37,693 nucleotides of DNA from NCBI GenBank assembly GCA_002394305.1, contig DGTM01000022.1:1-37693 (forward strand), read 5' to 3'. Under the pieces are notes generated by a model that had not been told where the DNA came from, did no database searches, and worked only from the letters and a program-made list of their open reading frames with translations. Position numbers and translations under genes: made by a program. Origin of the DNA: Prevotellaceae bacterium UBA4336. Its GTDB lineage: Bacteria; Bacteroidota; Bacteroidia; Bacteroidales; Bacteroidaceae. Each line of letters opens with the position of its first letter. Positions within the stretch are counted from its first letter, which is position 1. Shown one piece after another: positions 8,159 through 14,717 of this stretch.

Positions 8159-8166
8159 CAAATGTA
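8159..8166 (-). promoter_or_regulatory. -7 element for the sugar-transferase-like gene
   Basis: TACATTTG on the minus strand fits TAnnTTTG, about 43 bases upstream of the ATG at 8115. No good -33 element is seen at the right distance, so this is a moderate call. Confidence 0.5.
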
Positions 8167-8237
8167 CGACTTTTTGGGCAAAACGGCATGCTTTTGGCTG
8201 AGAAATGTCGTAATGAAACAAATTTTCATGCAAATTC

Positions 8238-8268
8238 TTTCGCGTTATAATAATAAGATGTATCTTTG
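8238..8268 (+). promoter_or_regulatory. Promoter for the Wzc-like kinase gene
   Basis: TATCTTTG at 8261-8268 is a full match to TAnnTTTG; TTTC at 8238-8241 sits 19 bases upstream as a near-match to the -33 TTTG. The leader to the ATG at 8331 is about 55 bases. The divergent promoter for the sugar-transferase-like gene lies about 70 bases away, so the two may be co-regulated. Confidence 0.75.
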
Positions 8269-8330
8269 CACGCTGAATGGCATTCCATGCATAACAGATA
8301 ATATCAGAAACATACAAAACTTCAAAAGAA

Positions 8331-10802
8331 ATGGCAGATTACGTTGCTAACGAAGAATTGCAGAAGGAGGAAGAGTCCAGTATCTTTAGCTTGGCTAACT
8401 TGTGGACGATTGTCGTGCTTAATTGGCAGTGGATTCTCCTGTCCACCTTTATCGCCTTGAGCCTTGCCTTCCTTTATTTGCGCTACACGAGCCCGGTCTT
8501 TAGCTCATCCATGAAGGTGCTGATTAAGGACGAGGAGGGCCGCAACCGCACAATGGGCGGACAGATGAACTTGGAGAGCATGGGTATCATCTCCAACAGT
8601 AACGGCTTCGACAATGAGCTGGAAATCTTGAACAGTACCAACGTCAACAGTCGCGTGGTGAAATCGCTGAAGCTTTATGTCAGCTATGCCATCGAGGGAC
8701 GTATCCGCAAGGTAGAACAGTATCAGAACAACCCCATTATCGTCGACATGCCGCAGCACCAGCTTATCGTGCTTCAGTCGCCCATCATGCTTGATATTGA
8801 CAAGAATGGCAAGGGGCTGAAGGTGCAGGGTAAGGTGTACGTGCCGGAGCAGAAGGAGCCCATCACCTTCGAGCGTGAGGTGAAGAAGCTGCCTGGCAGC
8901 ATCAACACGCCGATGGGTGTCATCATCTTCCAGCGGAACCCCGGTACGAAGTGGAAGGACGAGACGCTCTATGCCACCATCATGCCTATCGACCTTGCCG
9001 CTCGCATCTACAGGCAGAAGCTCTCCGCTTCGGCCACCAGCAAGACGACAACCGTTGCCAACGTCACTTTCACCGACACACAGGTGGGCCGTTCGCTTGA
9101 TTATCTGAACGAGCTCATCAAGTGCTACAACGAGGATGCCAACGAGGACAAGAACGAGGTGGCCATGAAGACCGAGGAGTTCATCAAGGAACGTCTCGAC
9201 TTCATCCGCGGCGAACTGGACGTCACGGAGGGCGAACTGGAGCAGTACAAGAAGAGCAACGAGCTGATCAACCTGACCAATGACGCCACGACGGCTCTGT
9301 CCAGCACGACGGAGTACCAGAAGAAGCAGGTGGAGTTCGAGACACAGCTCAACCTCATCAATGCCCTGGTCAACTACATGAACAACCCGGCCAACGCCAT
9401 GCGGGTCATCCCCGCCAACCTCGGTCTGGACAATGCCAACCTGAATTCCGTCATCAGCAAGTATAATGATTATGTGCTGCAGCGCAACCGTCTGCTCAAG
9501 ACTTCCAGCGAGAGCAACCCCTTCGTACAGCGCCTTACGGCACAGCTCGAAGAGATGTGGCCCTCCATCAGGATGAGCCTTGAGGCCATCCGCAAAGACG
9601 TGATGACGCAGAAGGCCAGTGCCGACAGCCAGTACCACATGTTCAGCAGCCGTATCAGCAGCACGCCTACGCAGGAACGTGCGCTGACGAACATGAGCCG
9701 CCAGCAGGAAATCAAGGCTAACCTCTACCTCATGCTTCTGCAGAAGCGCGAGGAGAACTACATCTCGCTGGCAAGTACGGCAGCCAAGGCCCGCATCATT
9801 GATTCGCCCCAGCGCGTAGGCAAGGTTTCCCCCAAGAGCTCCATCATCTGGCTTATTGCCTTGATTCTTGGCATGGGCTTCCCTGTGGGCATCATCTTCC
9901 TGTCGGACCTGTTGCGTTTCCGTATCGGCGGACGCGAGGACCTGGAGAAGCTGACGAAGCTGAACGTCCTGGCCGACATTCCTTTGGCTGCCAAGGGCTT
10001 GGACGGCGAGAAGGCGCTTGTCGTGCGCGAGAACTCGAACAACTCGATGGAGGAGGCCTTCCGTGGCCTGCGTACCAACTTGCGTTTCATCCTGGAGCCC
10101 GGCGAGAAGGTCATCCTCTGCACCAGCTGTATTCCCGGCGAGGGCAAGACGTTCCTCTCCACCAACCTGGCTATGTCGCTGGCCCTGATGGGCAAAAAGG
10201 TTATTGTGGTCGGCCTTGACATCCGCAAGCCCCGTTTGGTGAAGCTCTTCGGCCTGCCTGCAGACAAGAAGGGTATCACGACGTTCCTTTCCGGCGACAG
10301 CAACTCGTACGATGTGCTGGACGACCAGATTGTCCACGGCGTAATCAACAAGAACCTCGACGTGCTGCCGGCCGGTGTCATCCCGCCCAACCCGTCCGAG
10401 CTCTTGTCGCGCGAACAGCTCGAGTGGGCCGTCAACCTGCTGAAGGAACACTACGACTATGTTGTGCTCGACACGCCGCCTATTGCCCTGGTGAGCGATA
10501 CGCTTGCCATCGGTCGGGTCGCCAATATGACTATTTTGGTGTGCCGTGCCGACTACAGCCCGCGTTCGAACTTCGACATCATCAACTCTCTTAGCGCCGA
10601 TGGCAAGCTGCCCAAGGTCAACCTGGTGCTCAACGGCGTGGACATGAGGAAGAAGAAGTACGGCTACTACTACGGCTATGGCAAGTACGGCAAGTACGGC
10701 CGCTATGCCCGCTACGGCAAGTACGGCAAGTATGGCTATGGCAGCTATGGTGTCTATGGGCACTACGGCGACCACACCAGCAAGGAACACACTGAGAAGT
10801 AG
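8331..10802 (+). CDS. wzc: Wzc-like polysaccharide co-polymerase / tyrosine autokinase
   Basis: 823 residues. A first membrane helix (about 26-50), a long periplasmic Wzz-type chain-length domain with coiled coil (about 60-500), a second membrane helix (about 504-525) after a proline-containing VGKVSPKSS stretch, then a cytoplasmic BY-kinase: Walker A with PGEGKT at 602-607, Walker A' with VVGLDIRKP (D630), Walker B with VVLDTPP (D714). The C-terminal tail (777-823) has 15 tyrosines in repeated KYG triplets, the autophosphorylation cluster of the family. Wzc proteins sit in the inner membrane and control polymer length and export through cycles of Tyr phosphorylation. No Wza, Wzx or Wzy gene is visible here, so the machinery must be elsewhere or this kinase serves a distant locus. 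Strong hairpin downstream. Confidence 0.93.
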   Translation: MADYVANEELQKEEESSIFSLANLWTIVVLNWQWILLSTFIALSLAFLYLRYTSPVFSSSMKVLIKDEEGRNRTMGGQMNLESMGIISNSNGFDNELEILNSTNVNSRVVKSLKLYVSYAIEGRIRKVEQYQNNPIIVDMPQHQLIVLQSPIMLDIDKNGKGLKVQGKVYVPEQKEPITFEREVKKLPGSINTPMGVIIFQRNPGTKWKDETLYATIMPIDLAARIYRQKLSASATSKTTTVANVTFTDTQVGRSLDYLNELIKCYNEDANEDKNEVAMKTEEFIKERLDFIRGELDVTEGELEQYKKSNELINLTNDATTALSSTTEYQKKQVEFETQLNLINALVNYMNNPANAMRVIPANLGLDNANLNSVISKYNDYVLQRNRLLKTSSESNPFVQRLTAQLEEMWPSIRMSLEAIRKDVMTQKASADSQYHMFSSRISSTPTQERALTNMSRQQEIKANLYLMLLQKREENYISLASTAAKARIIDSPQRVGKVSPKSSIIWLIALILGMGFPVGIIFLSDLLRFRIGGREDLEKLTKLNVLADIPLAAKGLDGEKALVVRENSNNSMEEAFRGLRTNLRFILEPGEKVILCTSCIPGEGKTFLSTNLAMSLALMGKKVIVVGLDIRKPRLVKLFGLPADKKGITTFLSGDSNSYDVLDDQIVHGVINKNLDVLPAGVIPPNPSELLSREQLEWAVNLLKEHYDYVVLDTPPIALVSDTLAIGRVANMTILVCRADYSPRSNFDIINSLSADGKLPKVNLVLNGVDMRKKKYGYYYGYGKYGKYGRYARYGKYGKYGYGSYGVYGHYGDHTSKEHTEK
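10659..10766 (+). repeat. Coding 9-bp microsatellite for the tyrosine tail
   Basis: The end of the kinase gene is built from near-repeats of GGCAAGTAC and variants (KYG units, with RY, SY, VY, HY variants), giving 15 Tyr codons. Repetition at DNA as well as protein level could let units be gained or lost by slippage in frame. Confidence 0.7.
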
Positions 10803-10813
10803 CCGGGGGCTGG

Positions 10814-10903
10814 GGCCCATAAGACCCATAGGGCTTATATGACCTATATGACCTATAGGACCTAAAAGTCCCACAGGACCAATAGGCTCCGCAGGTCCCA
10901 TGC
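10814..10903. repeat. Degenerate 9-bp tandem array downstream of the kinase gene
   Basis: Ten consecutive nonamers, clearest in the centre: GACCCATAG, GGCTTATAT, GACCTATAT, GACCTATAG, GACCTAAAA, GTCCCACAG, GACCAATAG. The consensus G-A/T-CCTATA-R is the same as that of the array at 29032-29103. It begins 11 bases after the stop codon. Confidence 0.8.
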
Positions 10904-10919
10904 GGGGCAGGCACAGAAT

Positions 10920-10964
10920 GAGGCCGCCATCTGCGGGAGTAATCTCCTGGCAGATGGCGGCCTC
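10920..10964. terminator. Strong hairpin, probable terminator between convergent genes
   Basis: Perfect 15-bp stem GAGGCCGCCATCTGC / GCAGATGGCGGCCTC with a 15-nt loop that itself can pair (GGAG / CTCC). It lies between the plus-strand kinase gene and the minus-strand thiD-like gene. T-tracts are weak on both sides, so it may act through stability or with Rho. Confidence 0.65.
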
Positions 10965-10978
10965 TTCTGTTGCTGTGC

Positions 10979-11746
10979 CTACTTTGCGACGCTGATATAG
11001 TAGCGCGGGCCGGCGAGGAAGTAGCTCATGTAGGCTTCGGCACGCGTCACGGCGACGGGCAGGCTTTCTCCCGCTGCCAGATGTGTGGCAATGGCGCTTG
11101 CCAGGGTGTCGCCCGTGCCGTTGCGGTCGTCGAGCAGGAGTTTCTTCTTGGGGTGCGGCGTGAGCGTGCCTGTTGTGCGGTCGTAGAGGTAGTCCACCAG
11201 GTAGCGTCCCTCGTCGACGCTCTTCACCAGCACGCTGCATCCCCACTGGCTGAGCCGCTGCAGGTCCTCTTCGGGGTTGCGGACGGGATGCCCCAGCAGG
11301 AATTCCGCCTCGTGGATGTTGGGGGTGATGAGTGTGGCGAGGGGGAAGAGCTCGTCCTTGTATGCCCTGATGGCAGCGTCGCTCACCAGTTGTTCGCCTG
11401 CGAAGTTGACGATGACGGGGTCGATGAGTATGGGCTGCCGGTCGTAGCGGCGTAGTACGCCTGCCACGGCGCGGATGATTTCCTCGGTGGGCAGTACGCC
11501 GGTCTTGATGCAGTCGGCTCCGACGGTGCTCAGGAAGGATTCCGCCTGCGAGACGATGAGCTCGGCCGGCAGGTGGTGGATGCCCTTGATGCGGTTCACG
11601 TCCTCGTCCACGATACATGTCAGTGCGGCGGCGGCCCAGCCCCCACATCGCGTGATGGCCTTGATGTCGGCCTGCACGCCTGCACTCCCCAGCGGTTCGC
11701 TGCCCGCAATGAGGAATACTTTGCCTATTTTCGGTTTTTTCTCCAT
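10979..11746 (-). CDS. thiD: ThiD-like hydroxymethylpyrimidine / pyridoxine-type kinase
   Basis: 255 residues from the ATG at 11746. The N-terminal IAGSEPLGSAGVQADIKA corresponds to the substrate-binding start of ThiD kinases (usual IAGSDSSGGAGIQAD). The middle has DPVIV and LITPNIHEAEFLLG, and the C-terminal anion hole reads NGTGDTLASAIA, with the ribokinase-family catalytic Asp where ThiD more often has Cys. ThiD phosphorylates the pyrimidine precursor of thiamine; the GTGD form also occurs in pyridoxal kinases, and the altered GSEPLGS motif leaves substrate open. No other thiamine gene is adjacent. A TTG start four codons upstream would lie inside the -7 element and is rejected. The transcript looks almost leaderless. 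Confidence 0.85.
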   Translation of the reverse strand: MEKKPKIGKVFLIAGSEPLGSAGVQADIKAITRCGGWAAAALTCIVDEDVNRIKGIHHLPAELIVSQAESFLSTVGADCIKTGVLPTEEIIRAVAGVLRRYDRQPILIDPVIVNFAGEQLVSDAAIRAYKDELFPLATLITPNIHEAEFLLGHPVRNPEEDLQRLSQWGCSVLVKSVDEGRYLVDYLYDRTTGTLTPHPKKKLLLDDRNGTGDTLASAIATHLAAGESLPVAVTRAEAYMSYFLAGPRYYISVAK

Positions 11747-11755
11747 ATTGGGGCA

Positions 11756-11787
11756 CAAAGTTACGACGTTTCGGCGGAAGTATCAAA
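11756..11787 (-). promoter_or_regulatory. Promoter of the thiD-like gene, near-leaderless
   Basis: Minus strand: TTTG (11784-11787), 20-bp spacer, TAACTTTG (11756-11763), an almost ideal Bacteroidetes promoter. Only nine bases separate the -7 element from the ATG, so the mRNA should begin within a few bases of the start codon. Confidence 0.82.
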
Positions 11788-11796
11788 AAAATTGGC

Positions 11797-11804
11797 TAAA
11801 TTTG
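11797..11804 (+). promoter_or_regulatory. -7 element for the M6-type peptidase gene
   Basis: TAAATTTG matches TAnnTTTG and lies 65 bases before the ATG at 11870. No clear -33 element. It sits about ten bases from the -33 box of the divergent thiD-like promoter, so polymerase binding at one could interfere with the other. Confidence 0.6.
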
Positions 11805-11869
11805 CAGCCGCAATTCGTGTTTTGTACCTGAAAGACGCTTATTAACCTTATAATATAAGTAATGTGTAT

Positions 11870-14146
11870 ATGAAGAAAAACCTTGTGGTCATCCTTGCAG
11901 CGCTGTTCTGCTGCCTTAGCGTAGCCGCACAGCCTTATAGGGGCGGGCTGCGCCGTCGTCCCCACCACACCCACAGGCTGCCCGGCGTCAACGAGCACCG
12001 TCTGGCCCGCTTGGAGAAGATGCGCAATGCCAACCTGCAGCTTCGCCATGCGCCAGGGCCGCTCCGTGCCAAGACGCAGCCCGAGTCGAAGCGCGGACTG
12101 GTCCTGCTCGTCCAGTTCTCCGACATGGACATGCGGGCGAATGCCTCCACGCAGTGGACGAACCGCTTCAATCAAGTGGGCTATTCCCAGAGCAGCCATA
12201 TCGGCTCCGTCCGCGATTACTTCCTCGACCAGAGCTACGGCCTGCTCGACATCGACTTCGACGTCGTCGGCCCGCTCACCGTTTCCAAGGACCACGACTA
12301 CTACGGCACGCCCCCCAACGACGACCTGGACGACCGTGCCCCCGAGATGGTCATCGAGGCCCTGAAGCTTGCCGACAGCATGGTCAACTATGCCGACTAT
12401 GACTGGGATGGCGACGGGGAGGTGGACCAGGTCTATGTCATCTATGCCGGCATGACGAGCGATTCCGAGCAGGGCTACATCTGGCCCCACGAGTGGATAC
12501 TCTCTGCTGGCAAGTACTATGGCAGCGGCAGTGGCATGCAGCGCCTGGACGGCGTCTACATCGACACGTATGCCGTCTCCAACGAGCTTGCCTCGTCGAC
12601 GGTGCTCAACGGCATCGGCACGGCCTGCCACGAGTTCAGCCACTGCCTGGGCTACCCCGATTTCTACGATACGGAATACTCTGGCGGCACGGCAGCCCAG
12701 AACTGGGACGTGATGGACGGCGGCTCCTACAACGGGCCCCGCAAGATCGGCGAGGTGCCGTCGCCCTACACCGCCTACGAGCGCTGGCTGGCCGGATGGC
12801 TCGACCTCATTCCGCTCACGCAGCCTGCCAAGGTGACGGACATGCCTGCCATCAACTCCGAGGGCGTGGCCTACGTCATCAGCAACACCGGCAACAGCAA
12901 CGAGTACTACATCCTGGAGAACCGACAGCAGAAGACCTTCGGCCGCTACAACGGCGGACACGGCCTCATGGTCTGGCACATCGACTATAATGCCACGGTG
13001 TGGGAGAACAACACCGTCAACAGCACCAAGAGCCACCAGCGCATGACCTTCCTGCCTGCCGACGGCAAGGTGGGCGACCTCGAGTACTACGAAGGCTCCT
13101 ACTTCTACGACATCACGGCCGAAGACGAGGCCGGCGACCCCTATCCCGGACGGAAGAAAGTGCAGAGCGTGGCGCAGCTCACATGGTTCACCTCCGAGAA
13201 GGGCGGCACCAAGAAGCACCAGAACCTGATACACGACATCACCGAGGCAGCCGACGGCACCATCAGCTTCGTCTACGGCAACTACATCCCCCTGTCCGTC
13301 CCCGAGCTGGCCCAGCCCACCATCCTTTCCGCCGAAGCCTTCGACGCCAACTGGCTCGCCGTGGACGGCGCCACCAGCTACAACCTTCAGGTCGAGGAGG
13401 TGACCGACGAACCCTCGCGTGCCACGCTCCTCTCCGAGGACTTCTCCGGCTTCAGCTCCATCTCCGACGGCCAGACCATCGGCAGCAGCACCCTGGACTC
13501 ATACATGAAGGACAGCGGATGGAAGTCGTCCTACATCTACGGCACCGCGGGCGACGCCATACGCATCTCCGCACAAAAGGCCAGCGGCTACGTCACCACG
13601 CCCGTGATGGACAACAAGGCCGGGGAGCTCTATGTGGACTTCGACGCAGCCTACTACGGGACGGACGGCAGCAGCGTGGTCGTGAGCGTGCTCAACGGCT
13701 CGCAGACCGTCGCCACCCAGACCGTCGCCCTCACCGCCAGCCGCAAGAGCTACAGCCTCACCTTTGCCGACGTCCCCGCCGGAAGCCAGGTGAAGTTCGC
13801 ATCCACGGCCGTCAAGAAGCGCTTCTACCTCTACCAGGTCGACATCCAGGACATGAGCGGCTCGAACGGCAAGGTCACCACCTACACAGGTCTGACCACC
13901 ACCTCCCACACCGTCCCGACCACCGACACCCTGCTCTACTACTACCGCGTGCAGGCCGTCTGTGCCGACGGCACCTCCGAGTGGAGCGACTGGATGGAGG
14001 TCGTCATCCCCGACGCAATAAATAATGTACGCGCGGACGATGCCGACGGCTCCGATGCCATCTACGACCTCTCCGGCCGCCGCCTGCAGCAAGTGCCCCG
14101 ATCGGGCATCTGGCTCCGCGGCGGGAAAGTCTGGCTTTCCCGCTGA
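11870..14146 (+). CDS. Secreted M6-type metallopeptidase
   Basis: 758 residues from the ATG at 11870 (a GTG two codons earlier is less likely). Signal peptide about 1-20 ending near SVAAQ. The zinc site HEFSHCLGYPD (H254, E255, H258, G261, D264) fits the HExxHxxGxxD pattern of M6 / immune-inhibitor-A peptidases, preceded by a DYDWDGDGEVD calcium-loop-like segment at about 176-186. After about residue 480 comes a fibronectin-III-like domain that seems to be split: its first strands end near 508, an inserted beta-rich domain covers about 510-665, and the last strands (YYRVQAV, SEWSDW) follow. The tail YDLSGRRLQ...GIWL...GKVWLSR resembles the surface-sorting tail of other Prevotella-like exoproteins. 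Likely cleaves extracellular proteins; substrate unknown. Confidence 0.87.
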   Translation: MKKNLVVILAALFCCLSVAAQPYRGGLRRRPHHTHRLPGVNEHRLARLEKMRNANLQLRHAPGPLRAKTQPESKRGLVLLVQFSDMDMRANASTQWTNRFNQVGYSQSSHIGSVRDYFLDQSYGLLDIDFDVVGPLTVSKDHDYYGTPPNDDLDDRAPEMVIEALKLADSMVNYADYDWDGDGEVDQVYVIYAGMTSDSEQGYIWPHEWILSAGKYYGSGSGMQRLDGVYIDTYAVSNELASSTVLNGIGTACHEFSHCLGYPDFYDTEYSGGTAAQNWDVMDGGSYNGPRKIGEVPSPYTAYERWLAGWLDLIPLTQPAKVTDMPAINSEGVAYVISNTGNSNEYYILENRQQKTFGRYNGGHGLMVWHIDYNATVWENNTVNSTKSHQRMTFLPADGKVGDLEYYEGSYFYDITAEDEAGDPYPGRKKVQSVAQLTWFTSEKGGTKKHQNLIHDITEAADGTISFVYGNYIPLSVPELAQPTILSAEAFDANWLAVDGATSYNLQVEEVTDEPSRATLLSEDFSGFSSISDGQTIGSSTLDSYMKDSGWKSSYIYGTAGDAIRISAQKASGYVTTPVMDNKAGELYVDFDAAYYGTDGSSVVVSVLNGSQTVATQTVALTASRKSYSLTFADVPAGSQVKFASTAVKKRFYLYQVDIQDMSGSNGKVTTYTGLTTTSHTVPTTDTLLYYYRVQAVCADGTSEWSDWMEVVIPDAINNVRADDADGSDAIYDLSGRRLQQVPRSGIWLRGGKVWLSR

Positions 14147-14195
14147 CACACAGCAACATTTGTCCCACCGCAGGGCATAAAACCCTGAGCCCCGC

Positions 14196-14408
14196 GGATA
14201 AAAACTTTTTCAGTGGCTTGGAAATATATTTTAACGCCTTTGAAATATATTTCCAAGCCACTGAAATATATTTCAAAGCCTTGGAAATAGTTTTGCTCCC
14301 CGCCGCGACGGATTTTTATCCCTGTCGCGGCGGGTTTGTATTCCCGTTGTGGCCGCTTTATATCCACGCCACGGCGGGGTAGTGTCCCTGCCGCGGCGCC
14401 AATGTCCC
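14196..14408. repeat. Compound ~21-22-bp repeat block with nested inverted repeats
   Basis: AT-rich part: GAAATATATTT recurs at 14221, 14242 and 14263 with a broken fourth copy at 14284, an exact 21-bp period. GC-rich part: units ending in TATCCC/TGTCCC at 14322, 14345, 14366, 14388 and 14408, each with a GCGGCG-like core. Neighbouring units are inverted: 14211-14231 pairs perfectly with 14243-14263 (21 bp), 14238-14253 region pairs with 14263-14278, and CCGCCGCGAC (14300-14309) pairs with GTCGCGGCGG (14324-14333) around a GGAT/ATCC inner stem. These stems are mutually exclusive in part. Confidence 0.8.
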
Positions 14409-14610
14409 CGTGCCTTTCCCCCTTCCGCCCCGAGCGCTCCGGCTGTGCCCGAAACGGCCCCCGACGGGGGGCGAACGGCTCGCTTTCTCGCCCCGACCCG
14501 TGTTTCATGCAGCAAACCTGCATTTTCTTCCCCAAAACGCAACACACTTTGATAAAAATTAACCTTCTTTTGTTAAAAAACATTAAAACGGGGGCTTTTG
14601 TTGTGGGTAG

Positions 14611-14643
14611 TTGTCGCGATTCGTTAAAAAAAACGTAAATTTG
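14611..14643 (+). promoter_or_regulatory. Promoter of the fasciclin - SusCD operon
   Basis: TAAATTTG at 14636-14643 is a full TAnnTTTG match; TTGT at 14611-14614 is a weak -33 candidate. Leader of about 70 A-rich bases to the ATG at 14718. No comparable promoter was seen in front of the five downstream genes. Confidence 0.7.
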
Positions 14644-14717
14644 CTCTGTTTAGTGCGTGCAAAAGCCCTAAAAGCGCATGAAAACGTAGAAAAACAACAA
14701 AAAAACTAAATAAAACA

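Larger units (their letters stand above)
14147..14717. other. 571-bp spacer without a credible gene
   Basis: Holds a small hairpin CAGGG / CCCTG (14171-14187), the repeat block at 14196-14408, a GC-rich stretch with the hairpin CCCCCGACGGGGG near 14458, and then an AT-rich promoter and leader for the next operon. Open frames across it (for example 14336-14638 plus, 14062-14583 minus) have repeat-driven compositions and no domain-like pattern. Confidence 0.7.

Noticed and set aside
8505..11786. 1093-codon minus-strand open frame across the kinase gene
   Set aside because: Antisense shadow of the Wzc-like gene and thiD: no domain-like pattern, compositional repeats (strings of Val/Ala/His/Leu). 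Long antisense frames arise here because sense codons TTA, CTA and TCA are rare.
11864..11869. GTG start for the M6-type peptidase
   Set aside because: The ATG two codons downstream gives a normal MKKN signal-peptide start.
14062..14638. Open frames in the spacer after the M6-type peptidase gene
   Set aside because: They run through the repeat block and GC-rich hairpins, with Arg/Pro-rich composition and no start context.
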